Source: Flavobacteriia bacterium (GTDB lineage Bacteria; Bacteroidota; Bacteroidia; Flavobacteriales; Flavobacteriaceae). From it: 32,600 nucleotides of DNA. Each line of letters opens with the position of its first letter. Position 1 is the first letter of the stretch. Under the pieces are notes generated by a model that saw only the letters and a list, made by a program, of their open reading frames with translations, searched no databases and was not told the origin of the DNA. The stretch lies in the NCBI GenBank assembly GCA_030617765.1, contig JAUWUU010000006.1, positions 1 to 32,600 on the forward strand, given 5' to 3'. Below are positions 19,570 through 28,484 of the stretch, piece after piece. Position numbers and translations under genes: made by a program.

Positions 19570-19578
19570 CAACTATAT

Positions 19579-21027
19579 TCACGATTCGTGTTTGCGTTTT
19601 GAATAACCAAATAAACGGTGGTTTTTAATAATTTCTGAAACTCCTTTCGGAACCATTTCTTCCCATCCTTTTTTGCCTGTTGAGATCATTTTAAATATAT
19701 TTCTTGTGAAATAATCTGATATATCAGGATTAGAGTTTTTAATATCAACAATTCTACCGTTGTATTTAAAATATTTATACAGTTCTTTTAATCGTGGATG
19801 TACTTTGATATTTTCACTAGTAATCAGTTCGCCGGTCTTAGGATCTTTAAGTGGATATAAATAAATTTTAAGATCTCTGTAAAATAATTTTCCAAAAGCT
19901 TCTAAAATGCCACCACTAATATTTCGATAATATTTTTCATCAAAAATCTGTATTAAATTATAGGAGCCCATACCCAATCCCATTCTTGCTTTGGTAAATT
20001 CAGAAAAATATTCAACCAATTTATAATACTCCTGATAGTTTGTAATCATAACAGTCTGCCCTAATGAACATAACAATTCAGCTCTATCTAAAAAATCTCT
20101 TTCATTAATTTTACCTCCTTCTGAGCGTAAATTTGCAAGTGTAATTTCAAATATTATCTGGGTATTATTTTTATCTACTTTTTTTTCTGATAAGAATAAT
20201 TTTTTTGATTCTTCATAAATTTCCATATTCACTTTGGTAACAGGTCTAAAACTACCACGTAATGCTAAAATATTTTTTTTATAAAGCATTTTGGCAGGCA
20301 ATAAATTATTACCATTTGGATCAAACATAACTGCATTTGTCATACCGTATCTAACTAAATTTAAGCTCATTAAACGATTATCAATATACATAAAACGCGG
20401 TCCGGAAAAGTCTACCAGGTCTATTTCAATCGTATCGTCTTCAATATTGTCATAGAATGATTTGAGTAGCTCATTTGGTTTGTCGTTTAAATAAAAGGCC
20501 CCATATATTAAGTTGCAACCTAACTTTCCTAAAGTTTCCTGTTGTAATTTAGAATCAGTTTCTTTAAAACGAATATGCAAAATAATTTCATTATAATCTT
20601 CCAAAGAATCCATTTGGAATTTGATGCCAACCCAGCCATGCCCTTTATAATTTTTTGCAAAATCAATCGTTGTTACAGTATTTGCGTAAGAAAAAAACAT
20701 TTTATCAGGATGTTTCTCCCGAATTAACCTCTCTTCTATCAAGTCAATCTCATACATTAACATCTTGCGTAATCTAGATTCTGTTACATAGCGTCTGTCA
20801 GTTTCAACACCATAAATCGCATCTGAAAAAACTTTATCATAAGCTGACATTGCTTTTGCAATAGTGCCAGAAGAACCTCCTGCTCTAAAAAAATGCCTTA
20901 CAGTTTCTTGTCCGGCGCCAATTTCTGCAAAAGTTCCATAAATATGTTTGTTTAAGTTTATACGAAGCGCTTTTTGTTTTAGTGGTATGACTGGTTCTAT
21001 ATGTTGGTCACCTTTAAGTAATTCCAT
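19579..21027 (-). CDS. Conserved protein of unknown function (names attached to this family, as I recall them, conflict)
   Basis: Soluble 482-aa ORF, LRINLNKHIYGTFAEIGAGQETVRHFFRAGGSSGTIAKAMSAYDKVFSDAIYG; no beta-barrel features or signal peptide. Confidence 0.75.
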   Translation of the reverse strand: MELLKGDQHIEPVIPLKQKALRINLNKHIYGTFAEIGAGQETVRHFFRAGGSSGTIAKAMSAYDKVFSDAIYGVETDRRYVTESRLRKMLMYEIDLIEERLIREKHPDKMFFSYANTVTTIDFAKNYKGHGWVGIKFQMDSLEDYNEIILHIRFKETDSKLQQETLGKLGCNLIYGAFYLNDKPNELLKSFYDNIEDDTIEIDLVDFSGPRFMYIDNRLMSLNLVRYGMTNAVMFDPNGNNLLPAKMLYKKNILALRGSFRPVTKVNMEIYEESKKLFLSEKKVDKNNTQIIFEITLANLRSEGGKINERDFLDRAELLCSLGQTVMITNYQEYYKLVEYFSEFTKARMGLGMGSYNLIQIFDEKYYRNISGGILEAFGKLFYRDLKIYLYPLKDPKTGELITSENIKVHPRLKELYKYFKYNGRIVDIKNSNPDISDYFTRNIFKMISTGKKGWEEMVPKGVSEIIKNHRLFGYSKRKHES

Positions 21028-21044
21028 TTTAGTTAGGTTTTACA

Positions 21045-21052
21045 CAAATATA
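21045..21052 (-). promoter_or_regulatory. -7 box (TATATTTG) for 19579-21027
   Basis: caaatata on + strand, 18 nt upstream of the ATG. Confidence 0.55.
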
Positions 21053-21294
21053 CTTAACATTTTTAAAATTATATTTTTTGATTTCAAATTTTGTGATTTT
21101 ACAGATGTCTAGATTCAATTAATAATTGCAATCTTATTGTTAAAATTTTTGAGTATGGAAATATATTATAGTTTAATATGAAGATGAAAAAGTTGAAAAA
21201 TGCTTGGGATAATAATATTTAATTGTAGTATAAAAATTATGATGTTTTACCTATTGTTTTAACCAAAAACAAGCTATTTATAATTTATAAATTT

Positions 21295-21302
21295 TATCTT
21301 TG
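21295..21302 (+). promoter_or_regulatory. -7 box (TATCTTTG) upstream of pntA
   Basis: Matches TAnnTTTG, about 66 nt upstream of the ATG; no clear -33 TTG at the expected distance. Confidence 0.4.
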
Positions 21303-21367
21303 AACTTATCAAAAAATGAAAACTAAATAAGTTAGTAATATCAATTTAAAATTTAAAGTATTGGTTT

Positions 21368-22900
21368 ATGAAAGTATGTATTCCTGTTGAAGTAAACACG
21401 GATGAATTACGTGTAGCAGCAACACCCAAAACTGTTTTAAGATTAAAAAAGCAAGGGTTCGAAGTATTTGTTGAGAAAGATGCAGGCCTAAGGTCTAATT
21501 TCTCTAATGCAGAATTTATCGAATCCGGAGCTCAAATTCTCGATTCATCGAAAGAGATCTATGCAACTGCAGATATTATTTTAAAGGTACTTGCACCAAA
21601 CAATAAAGAAATTGAGATGATGCATGAAGGCCAAGTGATACTCAGTTATCTATGGCCAGCTCAAAATCTAGATTTATTAGAAAAATTATCCAAAAAAGGT
21701 GTTAATGCCATAGCGATGGATGCTATTCCAAGGATATCCAGAGCACAAAAAATGGATGTGCTTTCTTCCATGGCAAATATTGCAGGTTATAGGGCTGTAA
21801 TTGAAAGTGCTAATTATTTTGGTCGTTTTTTAAACGGACAAATAACTGCAGCAGGTAAAGTTGAACCTGCAAAAGTATTGGTTATTGGTGCAGGAGTTGC
21901 CGGTTTGGCCGCTATCGGTACAGCAAATTCTCTTGGAGCTATCGTTAGAGCCTTTGATACACGTATGGAAGTTGAAGAGCAAATTCAAAGTATGGGTGCT
22001 CAGTTCCTGAAAGTTGATATTGAAGAAGACGGATCAACAGACTCGGGTTATTCTAAGACTATGAGTAAGGAATTTATTGATGCTGAAATGGCATTGTTTA
22101 AAAAACAAGCTGAAGAAATTGATATTATCATAACAACCGCTCAAATACCAGGTAGAAAAGCACCAACTTTGATTCTTAAAGAACACGTTGCAGTAATGAA
22201 GTCAGGTTCTGTAATTGTTGATCTAGCAGCATCAACTGGTGGGAATTGCGAGTTAACTGTTGATAATGAAATTATTACTACTGATAATGGAGTTATTATT
22301 GTTGGAAAACTTAGTCAGTTACCATCACAAGCAAGTCAGCTTTATGGTAATAATTTATGTCATCTATTAGATGATATGGGTAAGGCTGAAAATTTTGCCA
22401 TTGACATGGAAGACGATATTGTTTCCAGAGCTATGGTAACTTATAATGGAGATATTAATTGGCCACCGAAACCACTTCCGGTAACTTCTCAAAAACCTAA
22501 AGAAGAAATTGTTGAAATTGATGATTCTCCAACACCGGAAGAAATAGCCAAGAAGAAAGCTAAATCAACAATATATAGTTTAGTAGGTATAGGGATATTT
22601 TTGCTATTGTTAGGTAAAGTAGCTCCTTCTGATTTTATGGGTCATTTTACAGTATTTGTGCTATCAATCTTTATTGGCTGGCAAGTAATCTGGAATGTTT
22701 CTCATGCATTACATACGCCACTTATGGCTGTGACAAATGCTATTAGTGGTATTATTGTAATTGGGGGGCTTTTACAAACTCAAGATAATCTATCTAGTCC
22801 AATGACTATTATAGCTTTTATTGCGATTCTAGTAGCTAGTATAAATATAGTCGGTGGTTTTTTTGTTACACACCGTATGTTAAAAATGTTTAAAAAATAA
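21368..22900 (+). CDS. pntA: NAD(P) transhydrogenase subunit alpha
   Basis: [65 protein letters not shown]-terminal TM segment with [31 protein letters not shown]. Confidence 0.97.
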   Translation: MKVCIPVEVNTDELRVAATPKTVLRLKKQGFEVFVEKDAGLRSNFSNAEFIESGAQILDSSKEIYATADIILKVLAPNNKEIEMMHEGQVILSYLWPAQNLDLLEKLSKKGVNAIAMDAIPRISRAQKMDVLSSMANIAGYRAVIESANYFGRFLNGQITAAGKVEPAKVLVIGAGVAGLAAIGTANSLGAIVRAFDTRMEVEEQIQSMGAQFLKVDIEEDGSTDSGYSKTMSKEFIDAEMALFKKQAEEIDIIITTAQIPGRKAPTLILKEHVAVMKSGSVIVDLAASTGGNCELTVDNEIITTDNGVIIVGKLSQLPSQASQLYGNNLCHLLDDMGKAENFAIDMEDDIVSRAMVTYNGDINWPPKPLPVTSQKPKEEIVEIDDSPTPEEIAKKKAKSTIYSLVGIGIFLLLLGKVAPSDFMGHFTVFVLSIFIGWQVIWNVSHALHTPLMAVTNAISGIIVIGGLLQTQDNLSSPMTIIAFIAILVASINIVGGFFVTHRMLKMFKK

Positions 22901-22903
22901 ATT

Positions 22904-24301
22904 ATGATATCAGAACAAATACAAACAGCAGCTTATTTATTTGCGGGCATTTTATTTATATTAAGTTTAGGAGGTTTATCATCTCAGGAGTCTGCAAAAC
23001 GAGGTGTTTTATACGGTATTGTTGGTATGGCTATTGCCATCATATCAACCGTTTTAGGTGAAGGTGTAAAAGGTTATACCTATATTATTATTGCCATAGC
23101 CATTGCTTCAGTAATTGGAATTATTGTAGCACGTAAGGTAGAAATGACATCAATGCCTCAGTTAGTGGCCATATTACATAGTTTTGTTGGTTTGGCAGCA
23201 GTTCTCGTTGGTTTTGGCTCTTATTTAGATCCACATACACAATCATTACATGGTACTGAACATACAATACATTTAATAGAAGTATTTATTGGTGTTTTTA
23301 TTGGTGCAATTACATTTACAGGTTCAATTATTGCTTGGGGAAAATTAGAAGGCAAGATTAGGAGTAAACCTTTAATCTATCCTGGAAGACATGCTGTAAA
23401 TATTACCTTAGTTATTATTTCAATAGTGTTAGGGGTGATGTTTACTATGGCAGAGGGTACAGAAGGAATGATCTACTTGTATATTATGACAGCAATTGCC
23501 TCATACATTGGCGTAATGTTGGTAATGGCAATTGGTGGTGCAGACATGCCAGTAGTAGTTTCTATGTTGAATTCATATTCAGGTTGGGCAGCAGCTGCAG
23601 CAGGTTTTATGTTAGGAAATGATTTGTTAATTATAACCGGAGCCTTGGTTGGTAGTTCTGGAGCTATTCTATCAATTATTATGTGTGAAGCAATGAACCG
23701 ATCTTTCCTTTCGGTAATATTTGGAGGATTTGGCGCAACACCTATTGCAAGTAATGATGATGAAATTGAAGGAGAAGTTACTTCAACTACCCATGAAGAA
23801 ACTGCAGCATTGTTAAAAGAAGCCAATACTGTTGTTATCGTGCCAGGTTATGGTATGGCAGTTGCAAAAGCACAATATCCTATTCATGATATGGTAAAAA
23901 CATTACAAGATCAAGGTAAAAAAGTAGTTTTTGCGATTCATCCGGTTGCAGGTAGATTGCCAGGACATATGAATGTACTTCTTGCTGAAGCTAATGTTTC
24001 TTACGATATTGTTTTAGAAATGGATGAAGTAAATGAAGATTTGCCTAGCACAGATGTAGTTATGGTAATTGGAGCCAACGATATTGTAAATCCGGGAGCG
24101 ATTGATGACAAAAGTAGTCCTATTTATGGTATGCCTGTTATCGAAGTTTGGAAAGCAAACCAAGTAATTGTAATGAAAAGATCTATGGCAACGGGTTATG
24201 CAGGAGTACAAAATCCTTTATTCTTTAAAGAAAATACGGATATGTTATACGGAGATGCAAAAGAAAGTGTTGATAAGATCAATATTGCATTAAAATCTTG
24301 A
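22904..24301 (+). CDS. pntB: NAD(P) transhydrogenase subunit beta
   Basis: Multi-TM N-terminus, then [58 protein letters not shown] and [12 protein letters not shown]. Confidence 0.97.
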   Translation: MISEQIQTAAYLFAGILFILSLGGLSSQESAKRGVLYGIVGMAIAIISTVLGEGVKGYTYIIIAIAIASVIGIIVARKVEMTSMPQLVAILHSFVGLAAVLVGFGSYLDPHTQSLHGTEHTIHLIEVFIGVFIGAITFTGSIIAWGKLEGKIRSKPLIYPGRHAVNITLVIISIVLGVMFTMAEGTEGMIYLYIMTAIASYIGVMLVMAIGGADMPVVVSMLNSYSGWAAAAAGFMLGNDLLIITGALVGSSGAILSIIMCEAMNRSFLSVIFGGFGATPIASNDDEIEGEVTSTTHEETAALLKEANTVVIVPGYGMAVAKAQYPIHDMVKTLQDQGKKVVFAIHPVAGRLPGHMNVLLAEANVSYDIVLEMDEVNEDLPSTDVVMVIGANDIVNPGAIDDKSSPIYGMPVIEVWKANQVIVMKRSMATGYAGVQNPLFFKENTDMLYGDAKESVDKINIALKS

Positions 24302-24325
24302 TGATTTATTGTAATTTATCAATTT

Positions 24326-24360
24326 AAAAGGTAGGTTTTATATAAATCCTGCCTTTTTTT
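24326..24360 (+). terminator. Intrinsic terminator downstream of pntB
   Basis: aaaaggtagg ... cctgcctttt (one G.T pair) followed by T run. Confidence 0.8.
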
Positions 24361-24413
24361 AGTAGTTTTATTAATTCAAGAACATTTTTTAGATTATACA
24401 AATTTTTTAGAAC

Positions 24414-27359
24414 ATGAACTTTAATAAACTTTTTTTAACTTTTTTATTTTTAATAGCATTATTTACTGATTCTTTTTCACAAATAAAAAATAACGATTTT
24501 GAGAAACTAAGTGGAAAACAATTTGAAAAGTTATCCAAGAGAACTATAAAAAGTATTCAGGTTAATAATCTCTTGCCACAAAATTTGTCAGTAATAGATA
24601 TTGATAGTGCTTTTGTTGATAAAAAAAATAAAATACTCAATATTTATTTTTCTAAAAATCTTTCTTATCATAGTTTTCGTGAAGCGTGGTTAACGAGTTT
24701 TAACTCAAATATAATAAGTGCACAAAAGCGAAAAATCAGAAAAAATTATCAAGTAAATTGTTATATAGATTCTTTACGCTTATATGAATATATTCCAAAT
24801 TTATACCGAAATTTAATTGAAGTTGACAATACCAGATTAGACCATAGAAGCGAAAATAAAATTGCACATGTTAAGAATGCTAGTGTACCTTTTGATATAA
24901 ACAGCGGTTTAACAAATAAACATATAGCTGTTTGGGGTGGTCATGGATATTATTTTTCAAATGATGATAAAGTATGGAAGTGGCAGCGACCTAATCTTTT
25001 TACTACCGTTGAAGATATGGAGAACTATTCTTATATAATACCTTACATCATTCCGATGCTTGAAAATGCAGGGGCAAATGTTTATTATCCAAAAGAAAGA
25101 GATACAAATAGCAATGAGTACATTAATGATATAGATAACAGTTCAAATGAAATTGAAACAACAAAAAATGTAATAACAACAAATGGTGGTTTTCTATTGA
25201 AAGACTCATATGGAGATTACGAGAACCCTTTTAAATTAGGGAAACACCTTGAAATGAGATCTTCAAAACTTAGTTCTGAAAATGATTCGATTGTTTATAA
25301 TTTTAATCTTGATAAGCCCAGTAAGTATGCTGTCTATATATCATATTTTAAGGGTAATAATGTTAGTGATGTAAAGTATTCCGTTTATCACGATGGAGGT
25401 AAGACCGACTTTTTAGTAAATCAAAAAATGGGATATTCAACCTGGGTATATTTAGGTTCATTTCAATTTGGTGAAGAAAAATCAAAAGTTATTGTTTATA
25501 ATACATCTAAAGAAGAAGGCATTATAAGTTCTGATGCTATAAAAATTGGAGGAGGCTTAAACAGAATTAAAAGGGAAGGAACATTTAGTCCTAAGCCTGC
25601 ATTTATGAATGCTGCCAGGTATTATTTACAATATGCTGGTATTCCTGACTCTACAGTTTATACGCTTTCTAAATATAAGAGTGATTATAAAGACGATTAT
25701 AAAAGTAGGGGAGAATGGGTAAACTATTTGTTGGGTGGTGTTTACAGTCACAATAGAGATAGTACGCTTCAGGGGTTGAATTTGCCCGTTGATTTGTCAT
25801 TGGCTTTTCATACTGATGCCGGAACTACCAAAACAGACTCTGTTATTGGAACTTTGACTATTCATAGTACAAAAGGATTGAAGAACGAACGATCATTTCC
25901 AGATGGAAGAAACCGTTTAGCAAGTCGTGATTTTGCTGATATCGTAAGTGATGAAATACTCAAAACTATTAAGGACAAGTATAAAATTGATTGGACTTCA
26001 AGAGGAATGTGGGATAAGAAGTATTCAGAGGTAACCTATACAAATATTCCCTCTGTTCTGATAGAATTATTGTCTCATCAAAATTTTGGAGATATGAAAT
26101 ACGGACTCAACCCTAACTTTAAGTTTGATGTGAGCCGTTCAATTTACAAAGGAATACTTAAATATCTATCCTATTCCAATAGTAGCAATTATGTTGTAGC
26201 CCCGCTTAGAGTTAATAGTTTTTCAATAAATTACAATAACAAAAAGTTTATTTTAAATTGGAAAGAAACTATTGATAAAGCTGAAAAAACAGCTATGCCG
26301 GATGCTTATATGGTTTATACAAAAGTTGATGAAGGTGGTTTTGACAATGGTCTTTTGGTGAAAGAAAAAGAATATGTTTTCGATCATATTGAAAAAGGAA
26401 AAATCTATTCTTTCAAAGTTAAAGCTGTCAATAAAGGAGGTTTAAGTTTTGATTCAGAAATGCTCTCAGCAAGTATAAATAACTTCCAGGATAATCCTAT
26501 ACTTATCATAAATGGATTTGATAAGCTTTCAGGACCTGAATTCTTTGATACAGATAGTTTAGGAGGTTTCTCAAATTGGCATAAGTCGGCTATTGCCGAT
26601 GGTGTAGAATATTCCTTTACAGGATCTCAGTATAATTTTGATAAAAATGACCCATGGGTGACAGATCCTTTAACGGGACACGGTGCTAGTTATTCAGATT
26701 ATGAAGGAATAAAAGTAGTTGGTAATACTTTTGATTATCCTTATAAACATGGTAAGAAGTATGTAAATTTAAAATTGTCTTTTATTTCGGCAAGTGCTAA
26801 GTCTTTTGAAAATAATCCTGATCGTTTTATTTCTTATGACAAACTTGATTTGATCTATGGAAAACAGAGTATTTATAAGCCCAATACAAATTTAAAACCG
26901 CAGGATTACAGTTTGTTTAATCAATCTATGCGTGATGCTCTTGATAAATGGTTAAGTGAAGGTAAGTCAATGTTGGTATCGGGAGCTTTTATTGCAAAGG
27001 ATGTGTTTTTAGATAATGCTAGAGATACTTTGCGCGGAAACTGGATAAAAGACAAATTACAATATTCAATTTATTCTGATAAGGCATGTCAAACTGGGGA
27101 AGTTATTGGTGAAAATCAACTGCTTTTATCAAAAAAGCCATCTGAAGAAATTTATGAACTCAGATCGGTTGATGCCTTAAAACCATATAATGGAAGCGAA
27201 GTGATTTATAGATATAAAGAAAATAGTTTTCCAGCAGCAGTTCTTGCCAATAAAAAAGGCTATAGCGTTATTAGTTTTGGGTTTCCTGTTGAATCTGCAA
27301 AGGAAAATAATAATGCACTTTTTAAAGAAATCGCCCAACGCTTAAAATGGATAAAATGA
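24414..27359 (+). CDS. Secreted golvesin/'xanthan lyase'-type protein with N-acetylmuramoyl-L-alanine amidase-like core and Fn3-like domain
   Basis: Signal peptide (LFLTFLFLIALFTDSFSQ); AVWGGHGYYFSNDDKVWKWQRPNLFTTVEDMEN; golvesin-like segment KYAVYISYFKGNNVSDVKYSVYHDGGKTDFLVNQKMGYSTWVYLG; amidase-like SLAFHTDAGT...; Fn3-like AYMVYTKVDEGGFDNG. Confidence 0.8.
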   Translation: MNFNKLFLTFLFLIALFTDSFSQIKNNDFEKLSGKQFEKLSKRTIKSIQVNNLLPQNLSVIDIDSAFVDKKNKILNIYFSKNLSYHSFREAWLTSFNSNIISAQKRKIRKNYQVNCYIDSLRLYEYIPNLYRNLIEVDNTRLDHRSENKIAHVKNASVPFDINSGLTNKHIAVWGGHGYYFSNDDKVWKWQRPNLFTTVEDMENYSYIIPYIIPMLENAGANVYYPKERDTNSNEYINDIDNSSNEIETTKNVITTNGGFLLKDSYGDYENPFKLGKHLEMRSSKLSSENDSIVYNFNLDKPSKYAVYISYFKGNNVSDVKYSVYHDGGKTDFLVNQKMGYSTWVYLGSFQFGEEKSKVIVYNTSKEEGIISSDAIKIGGGLNRIKREGTFSPKPAFMNAARYYLQYAGIPDSTVYTLSKYKSDYKDDYKSRGEWVNYLLGGVYSHNRDSTLQGLNLPVDLSLAFHTDAGTTKTDSVIGTLTIHSTKGLKNERSFPDGRNRLASRDFADIVSDEILKTIKDKYKIDWTSRGMWDKKYSEVTYTNIPSVLIELLSHQNFGDMKYGLNPNFKFDVSRSIYKGILKYLSYSNSSNYVVAPLRVNSFSINYNNKKFILNWKETIDKAEKTAMPDAYMVYTKVDEGGFDNGLLVKEKEYVFDHIEKGKIYSFKVKAVNKGGLSFDSEMLSASINNFQDNPILIINGFDKLSGPEFFDTDSLGGFSNWHKSAIADGVEYSFTGSQYNFDKNDPWVTDPLTGHGASYSDYEGIKVVGNTFDYPYKHGKKYVNLKLSFISASAKSFENNPDRFISYDKLDLIYGKQSIYKPNTNLKPQDYSLFNQSMRDALDKWLSEGKSMLVSGAFIAKDVFLDNARDTLRGNWIKDKLQYSIYSDKACQTGEVIGENQLLLSKKPSEEIYELRSVDALKPYNGSEVIYRYKENSFPAAVLANKKGYSVISFGFPVESAKENNNALFKEIAQRLKWIK

Positions 27360-27370
27360 TCTGATTTATA

Positions 27371-27410
27371 AACTAACTGAGGGGCTCCAAGTCACCCCGT
27401 TAGTTTTTTT
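27371..27410 (+). terminator. Intrinsic terminator downstream of the golvesin-domain gene
   Basis: aactaac-(tga)-gggg ... cccc-gttagtt followed by seven T. Confidence 0.75.
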
Positions 27411-27738
27411 GCAATTGTTTATTTCAACAACTATTTATCAATCCCTCCTGACTTCTCCATTTGGGCCACCCAAAACAAAAATCTTATTCAATGTTTATAG
27501 GTACTATCAGGAATTTTTTTGGTTTTTTATGAAAGAGTGGTGAAGTCAAGAAAAGCATTGGTATACTGTTTTTTTTTAGGTTTTTTATTATTATTATTTC
27601 AATAAGTATTATGAAGATTTTTTTATTAAATTTAATGCATCTAATAACAGCTTGATATATTTTATTTTGATGAAGGTTAACCAGTAAAAAGGTTAAACAA
27701 TATTATTTTCTATAAAAAATAACTTTAATCAAAAAGGC

Positions 27739-28473
27739 ATGAAAAATAAATTTAGAATATTAATTATATTATTAATATTTAATTCTTCGTTTTTATTTAG
27801 CCAAATAAAACAAGAGCAAAAAGAATATTACAATTGGTTTGATGAAATAGTTGGTATTGAAAATACAAATCTTTTTATTGGTTTGGTATACAAAGAAAAA
27901 TACATAAAATTGAAAGAGAATTCTAATTTTTTTCTTTCTCCTGAATTTTTATTTGGATATGTTAATTATGATGGAGAATTATATTTTGATTTAGAAATGA
28001 AATATGATGTGTATGAGCAGGAAATATTAGTAAAACTTCAAAACAGAAAATCGGGGTATACTGTTATAAAACTTATTAAGGATAAAGTAAAAGAATTCAT
28101 TATTGATAATCATAAATTTTTAAAACTTGATGCTAGAGATATAGATGAGACTAATATTTTTGGATTTCATGAAGTTGTTTTAAAAAATGATTTTTTGACT
28201 GTTTTTGAGAAGCATAAAAAGAATAAAGAAGAGCTTTTTTTTGAAGGGATAATTTATGATAATTTCAGAAAAGTTAAAAGTGATATTGTGATTTTATATA
28301 AAGATGAATATTATAAAATTAAAAGTAAAAAAGATTTACTGAATATATTTCCTGAGTTTAAGAAAGAGATTAATAATTTATTTAGTAAAAATAGATCAAT
28401 TAGAAATTCAAACCCAGATGTATTTGTATTAAAAACAATTGAATATTTAGATACTCTGATATTAGAGAAATAA
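27739..28473 (+). CDS. Secreted protein of unknown function (244 aa), first gene of the TonB-receptor locus
   Basis: Signal peptide MKNKFRILIILLIFNSSFLFSQ; ends 11 bp before the TonB receptor ORF. Confidence 0.75.
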   Translation: MKNKFRILIILLIFNSSFLFSQIKQEQKEYYNWFDEIVGIENTNLFIGLVYKEKYIKLKENSNFFLSPEFLFGYVNYDGELYFDLEMKYDVYEQEILVKLQNRKSGYTVIKLIKDKVKEFIIDNHKFLKLDARDIDETNIFGFHEVVLKNDFLTVFEKHKKNKEELFFEGIIYDNFRKVKSDIVILYKDEYYKIKSKKDLLNIFPEFKKEINNLFSKNRSIRNSNPDVFVLKTIEYLDTLILEK

Positions 28474-28484
28474 CTTTTAAGTAC

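Noticed and set aside
5671-24211. Other short ORFs overlapping larger genes (for example 5671-5853, 6661-6870, 11015-11230, 13225-13586, 15010-15240, 15976-16179, 18445-18986, 23473-24211)
   Set aside because: All overlap confidently assigned CDSs and show no recognisable domain; typical AT-rich frame shadows.
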